Source of the DNA: Gracilaria gracilis
Lineage: Eukaryota > Rhodophyta > Florideophyceae > Gracilariales > Gracilariaceae
NCBI GenBank assembly: GCA_030374805.1
Contig: JARGSG010000183.1
Span: forward strand, 496,001 to 560,000
DNA length: 64,000 nt
Reading direction: 5' to 3'
A model generated the notes under the pieces. The model searched no databases. It was given only the letters and a program-made list of their open reading frames with translations, and was not told the DNA's origin. A program made the translations under genes and the position numbers. This document shows, in pieces, positions 35,401-49,016 of the stretch; within the stretch, counting starts at the first letter, position 1; each line of letters opens with the position of its first letter.

Positions 35401-36410
35401 TGCACCATAGAGGGCGACTGGTTTTTTGAGCGTTTGTACGGGAAGTGCCGGAACAGCTTGGGTTAGCTTGGTGAAAAGAGGGGCCCCGATTGGGCTGAAA
35501 TCTACAGCAGAGTCTCCGAGGAGAGTCTCATACACTGAATCTTTCAGGGCAGCTCGAAAACGTCCCGATTGACTGTCGGGGCCGTCAGCAGTCTGCACGC
35601 CGGATCTCTTGATAGTCTTCGCCCTCTTGATATCTTTGGTGCCGTAATGCTTCTCAAATATCTCCTTCTTACGTTCCGCGGAAGTATTTTCACAGTCCTT
35701 GAGGCGGTGAATACTCTTGCAGTCTTCGTTCAAACAAGCCTGATTCCACTCCATCTCCTTGCATTTACCAGAAAGTTGAAAATCCTTCCCCTGATTTGAA
35801 ACTGTTTTGCTGTCAAGATGGGCAGTCTTCTTGCCCTCCTTGTTATTGCGCAACTGGCTCCTTGAACTACGAGATTTAGAAAAACTAACACGAGCGAAAG
35901 TGGTTTCGGTCAGGGAAATTTCTAGAGCGATGTTGGATACTTCGTCCTTGAAGAGCTTGATGTTGGCCAATTGTTCTTTCTTCCATCCTCGGCGCCACAT
36001 TTTAATACGTTCTTGGAGAACTTCGGGTTTAAATTTGTTGAAGAGGCGGTCCATAAACGTTTTAGCCATATCGCTGTCTTTCAGAACTTCTGAAGCGTTG
36101 ATCTGATCCAAAGCAGTGATTACACTTATAATAAATTCGTAAAACCACCAGCCGGGTCATCTTTGTTGGGTATGAACGACACACCCCCCAGGGTTGCGTC
36201 GATTCGCTCGGAGAGATCCTTTGGTATGGATAGGGAGGCCCGTTCAAACCGCGACTTAACCATTTCGTTGGTGGCTTCCTCCACAGTAGACGCCTCTCCG
36301 ATCTCCCCCATGAGGCAGAGAGCATGAAAAGTTGCTGCGTCTATGCAGTCTTTGATGGAGGCCATTGACAACTTAGAGTCGACATCGCGGTCTTTGTTCA
36401 CGTCTTCCAC
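32500..36410 (-). pseudogene. Gag-pol region of element IV
   Basis: From right to left: a gag region (about 35500-36410) with a Cys/His knuckle-like segment, CLNEDCKSIHRLKDC; a retropepsin-like segment with EILLGRPFLNSIGF; reverse transcriptase (about 34260-34980); RNase H (33273-34226, with CLFTDASDTHWAAELTQ and a C-terminal EDNVWADILTRW); integrase core (32737-33171, with HFDFCYMS and VSDRGSHFKKE); and a chromodomain-like end near 32560-32620 (ILVKWREFSEDETYWVKLN). It is a fossil with several breaks. Confidence 0.8.
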
Positions 36411-36743
36411 TTTCGTGCGTTAAGCGGCGTACTCCGTCTCAAACTTAATCAAAGAGGGCTGATCTACTCTCTTCAAAGATGGACGTTGTACAACGGAGAC
36501 AATTCCGTAATTCGAAGTCGCCATTGAAGCTTTAGAGTTCCTTGCGGTGTTCTACACTATTGCTCTTTCGAAGAACAAAGCGCTTTGTGGTTGAATGTAA
36601 TCTACAGCTCGGAAGCGCAAGACACAATGACGTAAAAACGAGAAAGGGCACACCCGACTGAATTCATCCTCTTCTAGTCCTAGTTTTCTCCCGCGATACG
36701 GGAGACTTTTATAACTGCCGTCGTTGACGCAGTTGTCTTTTGA

Positions 36744-36938
36744 GTCAACAACTGCTCTCACAACTAACGTGAGAACCATACGCGATTTCTGACCGTACTG
36801 GATTTCTCGTTCACGTCCATTTTGATATTTAAGAATACAGAAGACACTACATGCGCAGGAGCACGTGTCACGTAGCAAATGCAGATACGTAACACTGCAT
36901 ATGCGCGCCAACGTAGAATTGTTGTTGATATTATACAA
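36744..36938 (-). repeat. Right (5') LTR of element IV
   Basis: It is nearly identical to 32220-32415. It lies upstream, in the minus sense, of the gag region of element IV. Confidence 0.8.
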
Positions 36939-37363
36939 AATTGGCCGCGTATCGTTTCTGCGAGACACAGTTACGCCACGTACGCGTGGATCTGTGCCGT
37001 GACTGTCGACGTCCCAAGTCACCTACTGTCTCGTGGACAGATCATAACTGTTCGAGCAACGAGCAACCATTTTTTTGTCGCTCGTCAGCCAATCATACTT
37101 TTCCGCCGCCCAAAACCTGGTACTGGTGGAAGACGTGGAAAAGTTTAGTATTCCTTGCCACCAGTGCGACCTGTGGTGTAAGGATCCTTTTGTTTACTGT
37201 CATTACCTCCTTCCCTAGGACCATCAGCTTCGTGTAAGCGCTTACCGCGAGTACGCTAGCGTGGGCACGTTGCCCAACGGTGAGGCAATTACTCGTGTCA
37301 AACGAACTCCAAAAGAGTAGGTCGATACAATAAGTCAAGTAATTAAGTACTGTTAAGCCAAAC
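36939..37363. other. Gap between elements IV and V
   Basis: No gene is seen. It may include the eroded 5' end of element V, but no LTR pair could be matched. Confidence 0.3.
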
Positions 37364-40300
37364 ATGGAATCAAGAACACCATTTGAATTTGAATTAAATT
37401 GTTTAAAACGTCAAAACCTCCTCAAGTTTCATTCCAACAAAGCGTGCACGCTATTCAAGAGTTGCAGCAGCAAGTTGGGCAATTACAAAATTAATTAAAT
37501 AATGCTAATGAGGCATTTATTAGTTACATTAATAAAAACCAAACCAATCAAGCCCTAAAAGTTGGCAACCTGAAAAGGTCTTTGGTAAAAATGTTCGTAG
37601 CTAGATAAAAGACCTTGAGAACATATTTATTAGTATGACTGAGGAACTTAACGAGGAACAAAAGAAAAAGTATGCCGTCAGCTATATGACTGGTGACGCC
37701 TTACAATGGTGGGAGCTAGTCACAATACAAGGAAACAATCTTACATCTTTTGAAGAATTTAAAAACCAGTCACTGTAGCACTTCGAACCAGTAAACAGAG
37801 AGTTAACTGCCAGAAGAAGACTGTGTGATCTAAGAAATTCGATAAATTTAGTACTGTGGGATCCTATAACCAAATATTTACAAGATGGGAATTACAAATT
37901 CTTACAATGACTCAAGCGGAACAATTGTTTCACTATAGTCAGAGTCTTAAAACGAGAACCCGAATAGGGATGGAAGAAGGTGAACCATTTAATGTACAAG
38001 ACGAAATTAAAATTGCTGATAAGCTGGGTAATATATTCCGAATTGATACCTGCGGTTTTCATCGCTCAGAAAGTAGCAATTCCAGTAGTAATCATGGGCC
38101 CACTTCTATTGAAATTAGAGCTATGAATATGAGAAGAGCACCTTATGTAAGCCCCGACGAGAAGAAATGTTCTTTGGATAACAAAATATGCTTTATATTC
38201 AAGAACAGAGGGTTCTTTGCCAAGAACCATTACATTAATCGGTTCATTAGGGCTTACCATCGAAAAACCTAAATAATTCTCTAGCTAATAATCCATTAGC
38301 GCATCGATGCAATATAGAAAGTGAATGAAAAGCTAACCAAAAAAGAAACAAAAATTATAAAATAAAAGAACCGTAAAGAAAGTACTAAAATATGTGCTTT
38401 CCTCCCGTTTTGGAAGAACAGATCTAGGAGACCACCTATGTTGGTGTTGAAAAGAAAATTAGATACTCAAGTACCACACGCATGCAATACCCTAGCGGAT
38501 AGTGGTTGTGAAGAAATTATTAGCTCTAAAGAGTTTGCAGAGAAATTAAATCTGCAAATAGATAAGTGTGAGCTACAAGCTGAACTTTGGGATGGAACTC
38601 TTGTCCCAATGGTCATCAATTCGAGTGACATTTCTCTAAGAATTGGCCAGCTATATTTCGATATTAAACCATACATAGGGGATATGATTTCATTTAACGT
38701 AATCCTAGGCAAGTCATGGTTACCAGATATAAATACACTTATTGATCGGGAATTGAACAAAATGATCGTCAAGGTGGAAGAAAAACTCATCACTCTGGAC
38801 GCAGAAACTTGTAGGTATTGCTCCTCATCCTGGCCTACGTTCCTACTTACCAGTAAGCAAATGGTAATACTTGTAAGAAAGAAAATAAAGATGGTATACC
38901 ATATTATTATCAAACCATATATAGAAGGAGTGGATCCCAAAAGTGCAAAACAAAGTGAAGAAGTAGATATCCAATTACAAAAGTTATTAAGTGAGTACCA
39001 AGACGTTTTTCCTAATGAGTTACAAGACGATTACCACCAGGTCAAGAAGTAGAAATGAGAATCGATGTGAAAGAAGGATTAAGTCCTAAGATGGGAACAA
39101 TCTATAAATTGTCTAAAGTAAAGCTAAGAGAAATTAAAAGACAGATAAATGAACTCATAGCTCACGGCTTCATCAGAATGCCTAGTATAAGTCCTTGGGA
39201 AGCCCAGTGTTATTTACGAAAAAAAGGTCGAAGTCTTTTCATGTTCGTTGACTACCGCGCATTGAATAAACAAACAATTAAAAATCAAGTACCCCTACCC
39301 AGAATTGATGAAGTATGGGACCAAGTAGGGTGTTCAAAGTACTTCTCTGCACTTGATTTAAAATCAGGATATAATCAAATGAAGGTCAGATAAGTTGACC
39401 GAGAAAAAAAACTGCTCTTCGTACAAGAGACGGTCAATTCGAATATCTAGTGACACCCTTTGGACTCACTGGAGCCCCAGGATGTCTTCAGACCTACATA
39501 AACATCTTATTCAGAGAATATTTGGATGAATACGTACCTGTTTATTTAGACGATGTACTCGTTTATGGCACAACGAAAGAAGAGCATCTCAAACACCTAC
39601 AAACAGTATTTGAAATATTAAAGGAGAATGAAATTTATGGGAAGTTATCCAAGAGTGAATTTATGAAATGTTCCATTGAATACTTGGGACACATTATAAC
39701 TTCTGAAGGAATTAAAGTTAGTTCAAAGAAGACTGAAGCTATTAGTAATTGGGAAATACCTCCCGATATAACAGAAGTTCAAAGCTTTCTTGGATAATGC
39801 AATTAATGTAGAAGATTTCTCAAAGACTCTTCAAAGATAGCTGCTCAACTTTTTGATCTTACAAAGAAGAGTGTTCCATTACATTGGAAAGAAGAACAGC
39901 AAAATGCTTTTGACAAACTTAAAATTGCATTAAGCAACGCACCAATCTTAAGATATGCTGATCCAGTGAAACCATATGATTTAACCGCCGATGCCTCTGA
40001 AACAGGAATAGGCGCTTTACTGACACAAATAGATGAATCAGGAAACAAACCAGTAGCGTATGCCTCTAGAAAATTATCAAGTGCCAAACAAGGTTATTCG
40101 ACATATGAAAAAGAATTATTAGCTATTGCTCATGCTCTTGAAACTTGGAGATCCTATCTACATGGATCTAAGTTTATCATCTTAACTGATCATCGCCCTC
40201 TTAAGTATTTGGAATCGCAAAAAACACTTTCCAGAAACAAGCAAGACGGGTAGAGTTTATGCAAAAGTTTGATCATGAAATCAAATATCTAAAAAGAAAA

Positions 40301-40408
40301 GGCAAGAAGGTTGCGGGCGATATTTCTCGCAAACACAAAGAAAAAGAAGGGCCTTCTTCTGATATTATCAGAAAATTTTTAAAAATAACCTCAATTAAGA
40401 TAAAAGAT

Positions 40409-41204
40409 TGAAGTGCAACGCCCTCCTTGAGGGATTCCCATGACTTAGTTATTTCCGACATGTCGGCTGGGTTAATTATGACTACATACGATGGCCACGT
40501 TGGTGGATGGGACACGTGGGACAGGGCAGAGTCCAGGAGGTTGGCACAGCATGGCTGGTAATTCTGCACCCTTTATGGGGGTATTCTAGATTATTCTGGT
40601 ATTTGCCGTACAGTACGGGAGGCGAGCTACACTACTTAGTGCGCCGGCAACTCTGCCGTCGCACCCAGTAAACCTCCCCGAACGAGGGTTTTGGCTCTAG
40701 ACTGCTTCGCCTTCGGCGGTACTCAACTCCTCCTTGGAGGGATATCCCGTAGCCTACGGACTGTCTATCCTCTCTGCATCCCCTAAACGAACCCACTATT
40801 GGGAGTATTTACCAATCGCTGTCGCGTTCGCCCTTGTATAAGGTTTCCACCGGCTTTGCCGTATCCTTAACCACATCTTGTGGACTCCCGTTTTCCTTTT
40901 CTTTCCTTTCCCTTTTTCCCCTTGCTTTTGGGTGGTTACTCCGCCACTCGCCTCCTGTGCTGACACCGCGTCGCACTCGCCACACTGTAGACACTTCGCC
41001 TCCTTGGTGGATAACACACACACGCCGCTCACGCGGACTACCTTCTTGTCTCACCTTCCTACGCTCGTCGTGAAGGGTGACATCGGCCTTACACCCCGAC
41101 TTAGTCGTGTCATCCCTGGAAGGGTTCTGCTTGCTGTGCTACCTCGTGTGAGGAAGATCCCGAACGTCTTCGTGGTTCTTTCCCTATTGGGGCATTGCAC
41201 TACA
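40409..41204 (+). repeat. 5' LTR of element I
   Basis: It starts TGAAGTGCAACGCCC and ends GGCATTGCACTACA. It matches 51054-51849 at about 97 percent by eye, with the same length. Confidence 0.95.
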
Positions 41205-41225
41205 AAATGGTCTCCCGACCTAGAA
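41205..41225 (+). promoter_or_regulatory. Possible primer-binding site of element I
   Basis: Three bases after the LTR comes TGGTCTCCCGACC (from 41208). It begins with TGG, as expected for the complement of a tRNA CCA end. Which tRNA it would match is not known. Confidence 0.4.
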
Positions 41226-41314
41226 GTTTGTTGGTGTGTTGATTTCCCTCTCTGAGGTGACTTATCTACTTTTCTGGAAGATTCCCTGCTTCTCCCGTTG
41301 AACGCTTCTTATCG

Positions 41315-43486
41315 ATGTCTCGGAAGTCATCTCGTGCGGAGCTGGCAGTTACCCGCAGCCGCTCTCACGATGGTGGGGATGTTCCCGCTGATCGGGTGAT
41401 TTCCAATATCCCTATTCGGGCTTGTTCAACCCTCGCCGCGAAGGTTTCCTTTCGGACTTCGAGCCGACACCGGGAACCCCGGGACCTTCCGTTGCCTCCG
41501 TTGGCCAACTCCAGAGGTGGAGCTGGCCCGGCTCCGGCCGTTGCTGGTGCATCGCCTGTGCCCCAATCAACTTCCGCTGCCGTGGCAATACAGCCCCGTC
41601 AGGAGGTCGCCAACACCTCCCAGGGGACTTCTCTGGAGGACCAGGTACGCACCTTGCGTGCCGCCCATAATGCTCGTGTAGGGGAATTTCGAGCGCTCCG
41701 TGAGGTGGTCGAGAGTACCTCTGCAGAGAATGTTGCTGAAGACCTCCGCGTATTGCGGTCTGATGTCAACAAAATGTTGTAGTGTTTGGGTTTGCCCACC
41801 TCCTTCGTTGAAGGGATTGAGTAGCGATTCAATCGCCTCGGCGTCCGTCTGGAGACGTTGGAGCAAACCATAATAATGGATAAAGACTCTCCGGTTGATC
41901 CGGTTGTTGCCGTGTCACAACGCGACCAGCGCGCTAGAACAGGCAAAGACCGCCGTAGGCGAAATTCCAAACGCTACATTGATCATTCGGATACACCGAC
42001 CTCGTCGGATTCCAACCCGAGTCACTCGGATGGGTCTACTTCTTCAGACTCCGAGTCGGAGGATGGTCGCCGCGGGCGTTCTTCCCGCTCAAAGCGGTCT
42101 TCTGCCTCCGAGGGGGCGATCCGCTCCCGTACGAAGGGTAGAAGACACTCCGGACTCCGGGAATTGAAACCTTCGAATAGGATGTATCGCAAGTTACTTT
42201 CGTACCGATACTATCGGTTGGAAGACTCCTCTCTGGAGCGTACACCTCGTGGAACGGGAAGAGTGAAGGATTGCATCAAGCGAATGCAGCTCTCACTCCG
42301 AAACCAGACTCTTTCTGGAGACGACCCAATCCTGGTGTTAGATTTTCTTGCCCGCTTTGTCGCGGAAGCCGATATACTCGGGATGAACGAAGGACAAGCC
42401 TACGTGGCGCTGCCGTACTTTTTACGGGGGGTGGCCGAAGACCAGTATCACTCTGTAAGAGGTTCCACCAGAGCCTCCGAAGGAGGGGTGACGTGCTGGC
42501 CCGAAGCCGTGCAATACCTCTTGAGGTCGTACGCGACAAATGACGCCATTCAGTCTGCGATCTTCGCTTTGAGGGATACACGTCAGCGCCCCGACGAGGT
42601 TGAAACCGATTATTCGGTACGCCTTAACAAGGCTTTCTACAGCTGTAGTAATGTCTACCCCGCTAGGGAACGTTGTACGATGTTCATCGATGGGCTGAGC
42701 CCAGCCATCAAGTCACTCGTTGCCCGACGTCGGGAGGACAAGCCGAGGATTACCTACCTCGAGTTGGTCCAAGCCGCACGTGCGGAGGGTGATGCAGTAC
42801 GTGCTCGGGTTCCTCATTCGAGGTCGAAGTCCGCGAAAGCGCTGGTGATGGAGGACCGCTCCCCATCGCTCTCGCTGGTAGCGGCTGAACACCGTCAACA
42901 GGGATATGACAACGTGCAGTTGGCGCACGGCGAAGTCCTCTCCGTACCGACTACGGAACTCTCGTCAACGACGGAGACCACGTTCGATACAGTGCTGGCA
43001 GACCCAGCGCTGTACGTGGACAACCGTCGTGTGCCGGCGCCTTCAATCCCATATTCGAATGGAGGTCCCCGTTTTCAACATCCTCGGTGGAGGGACCTAC
43101 GCCCTGTGGTTCGTTTCACCGGTATTCGGAAGGATAACCTGCAAGCAGGACTGTTGCGAATGATATGTCACCTGTGCTACACGCACGGTCCTACATCGCC
43201 ACAGTGCCTCCTCTCACTGAGGGAAATGGCTAAAGTAGTGTGGAACTACGAAGCCCTGACCCCAGAGGAGAAGCGCACAGTGCCCATCGCATCGTACTTG
43301 CGCGCGAAGTTGGACCTTTTGCATGCTCTCCCGCCTGCGCGGTCCGCTCCGATGAAGTCGGTTGCCCCCGCCGAGCAGGCGTACGTTCCAAACACCACTC
43401 ACGTAGAAAACCCTCAGCGAGGAACCCAAGCCCTCGTTGTGGAGGAGCCTGAGCAGCCGCCGCAGGCGGAAGCCCAGGAAAACTAA
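41315..43486 (+). CDS. gag: Gag region of element I
   Basis: The region encodes a structural protein. After a Ser/Arg/Asp-rich N-terminal part come YRKLLSYRYYRLED, a capsid-like helical region (LDFLARFVAEADILGMNEGQ, FIDGLSPAIKSLVARRRED) and a C-terminal Cys/His cluster (CHLCYTHGPTSPQC) that may act as a zinc knuckle. The same landmarks occur in element III. Its stop and the pol start overlap as TAATG at 43483-43487, an arrangement compatible with stop-restart translation. The long frame covers 41858-43486. The upstream part (41315-41780) is also Gag-like but in another phase. Confidence 0.8.
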
Positions 43487-46400
43487 TGAAGGGAGTCTCT
43501 CCTCAGGGAGAGGCGCCCTCAGAGTCGAGGTTGAGGACGCCCGAGGCGTCGTTGCCTCGCTCCCCGGTGAAGATCCTGTCAAGGAGTGACACCGCTGACG
43601 CGGACTCAGAACACTTGGGTGTTCTGCGTCGACCGTGGATACGGGTGAAGAATAACCGGATCCCGGATAGAATCATGGTCATGGCCAAGCGAAACTATAA
43701 AGTTTACGCTGATCTTAGCCTCAAACCCCAGTTTCTGGTAAGATTTCTAACTGCCCTGGACACAGGTGCTGGCCCGAACTTCGTCGTGGAGTCCGTATTT
43801 CCCCCGCTGGTGCGGTCTCGTATCCGCTCCGAAGCGGTCCCGAACGTCGCTGACGCGAATAACAACCCGCTATCAACGGTGGGAACCGTCGACTTGGTCG
43901 TCCGGTTGGGCACCTCTATGGTGAAGCTCGACTTTGTCGTTTGCCGTTCGTTGGCTGCGCCAGTTATACTGGGATGCGATTACTGCGACATGTTTGTCGA
44001 AGCAATCAGGCCCCGCCTCAGGCGTGTGGAACTCGACGACGGATCATCGGTACCGATTGTCCGTCGCCCGCTTAAGCGCGCTTCACATAAGCAAGTTCCG
44101 CTGCCTACTGCGCAGGAACCATCGCCCGCCACGCGGGAGTCCACGCAGCTCCGCGTTGCCGCGTCGGTTACTATACCGCCGGAGTCCCAGGTTATGGTGA
44201 AGGTCAACTCCCGTCAACACGGCAGTCGGGGCGTACAGCCCCTTTCCTCGTTGTACGAGAAGTGTCAACTCGCCGTTGCAAACGGAATTGTGCAGGTGCA
44301 CCCGGATACTCCGTTTGGAATCTTGGTTGCCAACCTTGGCACCAAGCCCCAGTATCTGGTAAGGAACCAAGTGATTGGATCAGTCACCCCGCACCCGCTC
44401 GCGATGCTCCCGACGCGGATGACTGCTGCCGATGTTCTCGGATTGGTTACCTCCAAGAAGGGAGACAGTTCAGAGAACCCCGGCGCTTCGTCTAAGGAGG
44501 GGGAGGACACCGCCGTTTCAACGGAGAAGTCGCCGAATGATTCGGATTTGCAACCTGTTTCCGACACAGGACAGCGTGGTCCCACAAGCTACGACCGGCT
44601 TGACCCGGTGAAGGCTCTCGAAGAGCTGGACCTCGTTCATGTACCGGATTCGCACCGCGATCGACTCCGTAAAATGCTACGGGAATTTACCACTATGTGG
44701 GATGGCTCTCTTGGAGAGATTTCTGCGACGGAACACCGTATCAACTTGTTGCCGAACGCGCGTCCGGTTGCGCAACCCCCGTACAGGGCAGGACCGAAAG
44801 CTCGGGAGGAGGAGCAGTTCCAAGTGGACAAGATGCTCCGCGCCGGGGAGATTGAACCCGCTCAGTCACCCTGGGCTTCTCCAGTTGTACTGGCATTGAA
44901 GGCCGACGGCACCTGGCGATTTTGTATCGACTACCGCCGGCTCAACGCCGTAACTGTACGGGACAGCTACCCCATACCGCGTATGGACGAGTTCATTGAC
45001 TCGCTTGGCGATTCGACCGTGTTCACGGCGTTGGATGCCAATTGAGGATATTGGCAAGTACCTGTAAGGGAAGAGGACCGCGACAAGACAGCGGTTGTCT
45101 GTCACTCTGGGTCCTACCGCTTCAAGCGGATGCCGTTTGGTTTAACCAACGCCCTCGCTCCGTTCCAACGAGCGGTCGATATCCTGCTCAACAGGTTCAA
45201 GTGGTGGTCGTGTTTGGTATATCTGGATTACATCATCGTCTTCTCAGATAACCTCGACGACCACCTCACCCACGTGCGGGAAGTCCTAACCGTGTTACGG
45301 GATGCTGGTATTACCCTGAAGCTGAGGAAATGTGAGTTCTTCACAGATAAGATCAAGTATCTGGGACACGTGATCCGTCCTGGACGGCTGTCGATCGAGG
45401 AAGCTCGCGTCAAATCCCTCGTTGAGGCAAAGCAACCCCGTACTCAGACGGAACTCCGGTCCTTTCAGGGGCTGGTCAACGTCTATCGACGGTTCATTCC
45501 GAACTTATCGGATATCGCGGCGCCGCTTAACGCGCTACTGCGTAAAGGACAGGCACCGAAACTGGAACCCTTAACGCCCGCGCAAGCGGATGCGTTCAAC
45601 TCCTTAAAGGAGGCTGTCACGTCAGCACCGATTCTATCGTTACCCAAATTGGGATTGCCGTACTCCGTGGATACGGACTCGAGCGACTACCAAGTCGGTT
45701 GCGCTCTTTTCCAAACCACCCCAGAGAGGGAACGGAAGCCAATTGGTTATTGGTCGCGTTCGCTGAACGTTCACGAACGGAACTACTCTGTATCAGAGAA
45801 AGAGTGTCTCGCCGTTGTGTGGGCGCTTTCCACTCTCCGCCCCTATCTTATGGGTGTTCTTTTTACCCTATACACGGATCATTCCTCATTGAGGTGGTTG
45901 ATGAATATCTCCGATCCATCGGGCCGCCTCAAGCGGTGGAGACTCCGCTTAGCGGAATACGACTTCATAGTCATATATAAGAAGGGAGCGTTGAACACTC
46001 AGGCTGATGCGCTTTCGCGTCTACCCACGAGTGGGGAAGCCCTCGCAACCGAAGATGATGAAATCCCGAGCTTCGTCGTGGACGGAATAGAACCGGAAGA
46101 TCCGGATTGGCCGGAAGATCCGGATATGAATGCTGACTTTGACGAACTCCTCGCCTCTGGCGAGGGTGCCACTGAGAAACCCCCACCGGGGAATTTTGTT
46201 CCCATTACTCCAGAAGAACTGGTAAGAGAGCAGTTCGGAGACCCCTTTTGTGTAGGGATACGCGCCCGTCTTAACGGTGGTGCAGTACTCTTTTTCGAGG
46301 TGAACGACCGAGGATACCTCATAAGGACAGTTGAGGCAAACCCACAAGTCGTGGTTCCGCATTCCCTGCAGTCGCGGGTGTTGCATTTAACGCACTACCC

Positions 46401-48869
46401 GAAGATCGGTGGTCACGCCGGAGGCCGGAGGCTTTATCTCACCCTGAGAAGGGACTTTTACTGGCCCGCCATGGCGGTGGATTGCTACGCCACGGTACGC
46501 TTCTGTACAGAATGTGCAAAGAACCGAGTTAAACTTCAGAAGAACAGCAAGGCACTGAAGCTTTTCCCCGCCAGAGCACCGCTCGAGTTTGTCGCGATCG
46601 ACATTCTCGGACCACTCCTCACAACGAGGCGGGGCAACAAGTTTTTACTTGTCATCACCGACCGCTTCTCGAAGCTGGTTCGGACAGTCCCTCTTCGGAG
46701 GATATCCGCCTTGACGGTGGCTAACGCGTTCGCTACCCATTGGGTATTTGCGTATGGACCTCCAGTGGAGTTGTTATCCGACAACGGAAAGCAGTTTGCG
46801 TCCAGGTTCTTCCAGGATGTGTGTCGCATCCTGGATGTAAAGAACCTGTTCACAATTACTTATCATCCCCAATGTAATGGGCAAGTCAAACGGTTTAGCC
46901 GGACAATGCTCGCATCTCTGCGTTCGTACGTTGCTGACCACCCAAAGACTTTGGATCTGTACACTGATGCGATTACCTTCCCCTACAACACTCAGGTTCA
47001 CCGGACTACCGGGGTATCGCCATTTGAGTTGGTACTATCCCGTTCGCCCCCGCCTGTGGCGTTGGAACTGCAAGCTACGCTTGGAACCTTCCCATCCGCG
47101 GGCGACTACCGTAACAATTGGAAACAATGGCTAACCAAGTTGGTTCCTGCTACGCGGACGTCTATCGAACGTGCCCAGGCCGCTTACAAGCGTGATTTTG
47201 ACAACCGCTTACGGCGTCCTGACACTCCGCCAATCGCGGTTGGTAACTACATCTATGTACGAAAGAAGTACTATAACCCGGAACGGGAAAGGCGTCACAA
47301 ACTCTCGCCAGTGGCGGACGGCCCCTTCAGGATGCTCTCTACAACTACCGATACTGTTGTGGTGAAGATGGGAGATACGCACGAGCGGTTATCCCGCGAT
47401 CGCGTTGTCCTGGCCCTTCCACCCTCGTCGGAGGTAGTACTGGACAGTACTTCCGTTTCTACGGGTACAGCAACACCGGACAATCCCGGAACATCTGTGG
47501 TCGAACGACCTTCAGTTCTACCACACTCCACCCGGGGCCTCTTAGATATTCCGATGTTATCGGAAACGCTGGCACAGCCGGAACACTCAGGCCAATATGG
47601 CCCAATGCCTTCTTCTTCTACCGCCCATGGTAGGATTATCACCCGCCAAGCGGGACCCCCAACGCGCCCCCCCTTGCTCCGTCTAAGGAGCGGGAGGGAA
47701 ACAGCTGCTCCGATGGAGATCTTTCGCCGTCGCAACGGAATTCACGCCGTGAAGCACGGGAAGGTGCCGCAGGATCGCTGCCGCTCTCGCAGAACGACAG
47801 TCGAGCTGCAGTGCCAAGCCCTCCTCAGGGCGCGTCGTCCCTGAACGTCGACGAACCCTACTTGGAGGCAGTTGAACCTGCATCGCAGTTGCGGCAGCAC
47901 CTGGAGAACACCACCCCTTCGAGGAACGTTCGTAAGCACCTGTCAGTGGTGCCCTCCAGACGGGAGGACGCTGCGGCAGAGGAACCCAGCACTGGAAATG
48001 CAACACCTCGTGGCGAGGCAACTACCCCCATGCAGGGCAAGGCGCGCTTGCGCAGTCGCACTCCGAGCGTCTCGGTAGAACCTGGCACTGGCAGCACGAC
48101 ACCGGCCGCTCCGGAGTTGGCACCCGTCTACGAGGGCACACTACGCCCGACCAAGTCGAAACCTCCCCAAGTAGCGGGCACAGCGCCGGCTGTACACGCC
48201 CTACACGGTAAGAGTGCTGTACACGCCCCACACGGGACCAGCACAGCACACACCGGCTTACCGGAAATAGCCACCGCACGCGGGTTGCCAAGCCAGCAGG
48301 GCACGGCGCAGCCGTTGAAGGGTCCACGCGCCAGGAAGGCGGATCGGACTAGGGCAAATTCTAGCCAACCATGGTTGGAGTCACATGCCCGTAAGCGGGA
48401 GGACGCACCGCACGCGCCCCTTCTCGCTGAGCGCGGAGCACCCCCGCCGGGGAATACGACGACAACGTCATCGCCAAGGCGGATCGACCCACGCAGACTT
48501 CCAATACGGGGCGACTACCACCAAAGTGGAATACCAGCACCCTGTAGGGACGGCACCGATACCACCTTGGTGGGCCCCGACACCCTCTTGAAGGACATTT
48601 TCCCCCATGAAGGGACCGCTCCACGCGAAGTGACGACAACACGGCAAGGCCGGGAAGTGTACGTGCAGGAGTACGTCGTCGACCGAGTAATCGGGCATTC
48701 TTACGACGGGAACGGCGACCTGCTCTACCGCGTCCGTTGGTACGGCTATGGCCCCGAAGGGGATGCAGAGGAACCGATCGAACATCTCCCCCGATCACGG
48801 GTCGTACAGTATCACCGGCGCGCCGGCACCGCACTACCAGGCACGCTGGAAAGAGCCCAAGTGGGATAA
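43486..48869 (+). CDS. pol: Pol region of element I with C-terminal chromodomain
   Basis: Domains in order: retropepsin-like protease (ALDTGAGPNFVV near 43755; later APVILGCDYCD); reverse transcriptase (from about 44640 to 45500, with FCIDYRRLNAVTV); RNase H (about 45660-46020, with YSVDTDSSDYQVGCALFQ); integrase with an HHCC zinc-binding region (near 46400-46520), a DDE core (FVAIDILGPL; LSDNGKQFASRF) and a GPY-like end; a long Pro/Thr-rich linker; and a chromodomain (about 48660-48850, VRWYGYGPEGDAEEPIEHLP). The chromodomain would target integration to modified chromatin in this family. The region looks close to whole, with about two breaks or phase changes. Confidence 0.9.
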
Positions 48870-49016
48870 TTGGTAACCGTCCAGGACGGGAGAAAAGAAG
48901 GAAGACCGAATAGAAGTATAATTGAAGAAGGACCGTCGAGGACGGGAAGTTGACGTTGTCTTCATCATGTTGTCATGGAAAAGCCGGTCGAACCGGAAGA
49001 CAACCCAGGACGGGCA

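Larger units (their letters stand above)
32220..36938 (-). mobile_element. Element IV: small Ty3/Gypsy chromodomain element
   Basis: It is bounded by two direct repeats of about 196 bases (32220-32415 and 36744-36938) that differ at only a few positions. The coding parts run on the minus strand in order gag, protease, reverse transcriptase, RNase H, integrase, chromodomain. At about 4.7 kb it is compact. It is broken in several places, though the similar LTRs suggest a fairly recent insertion. Exact ends and a target duplication could not be fixed. Confidence 0.85.
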
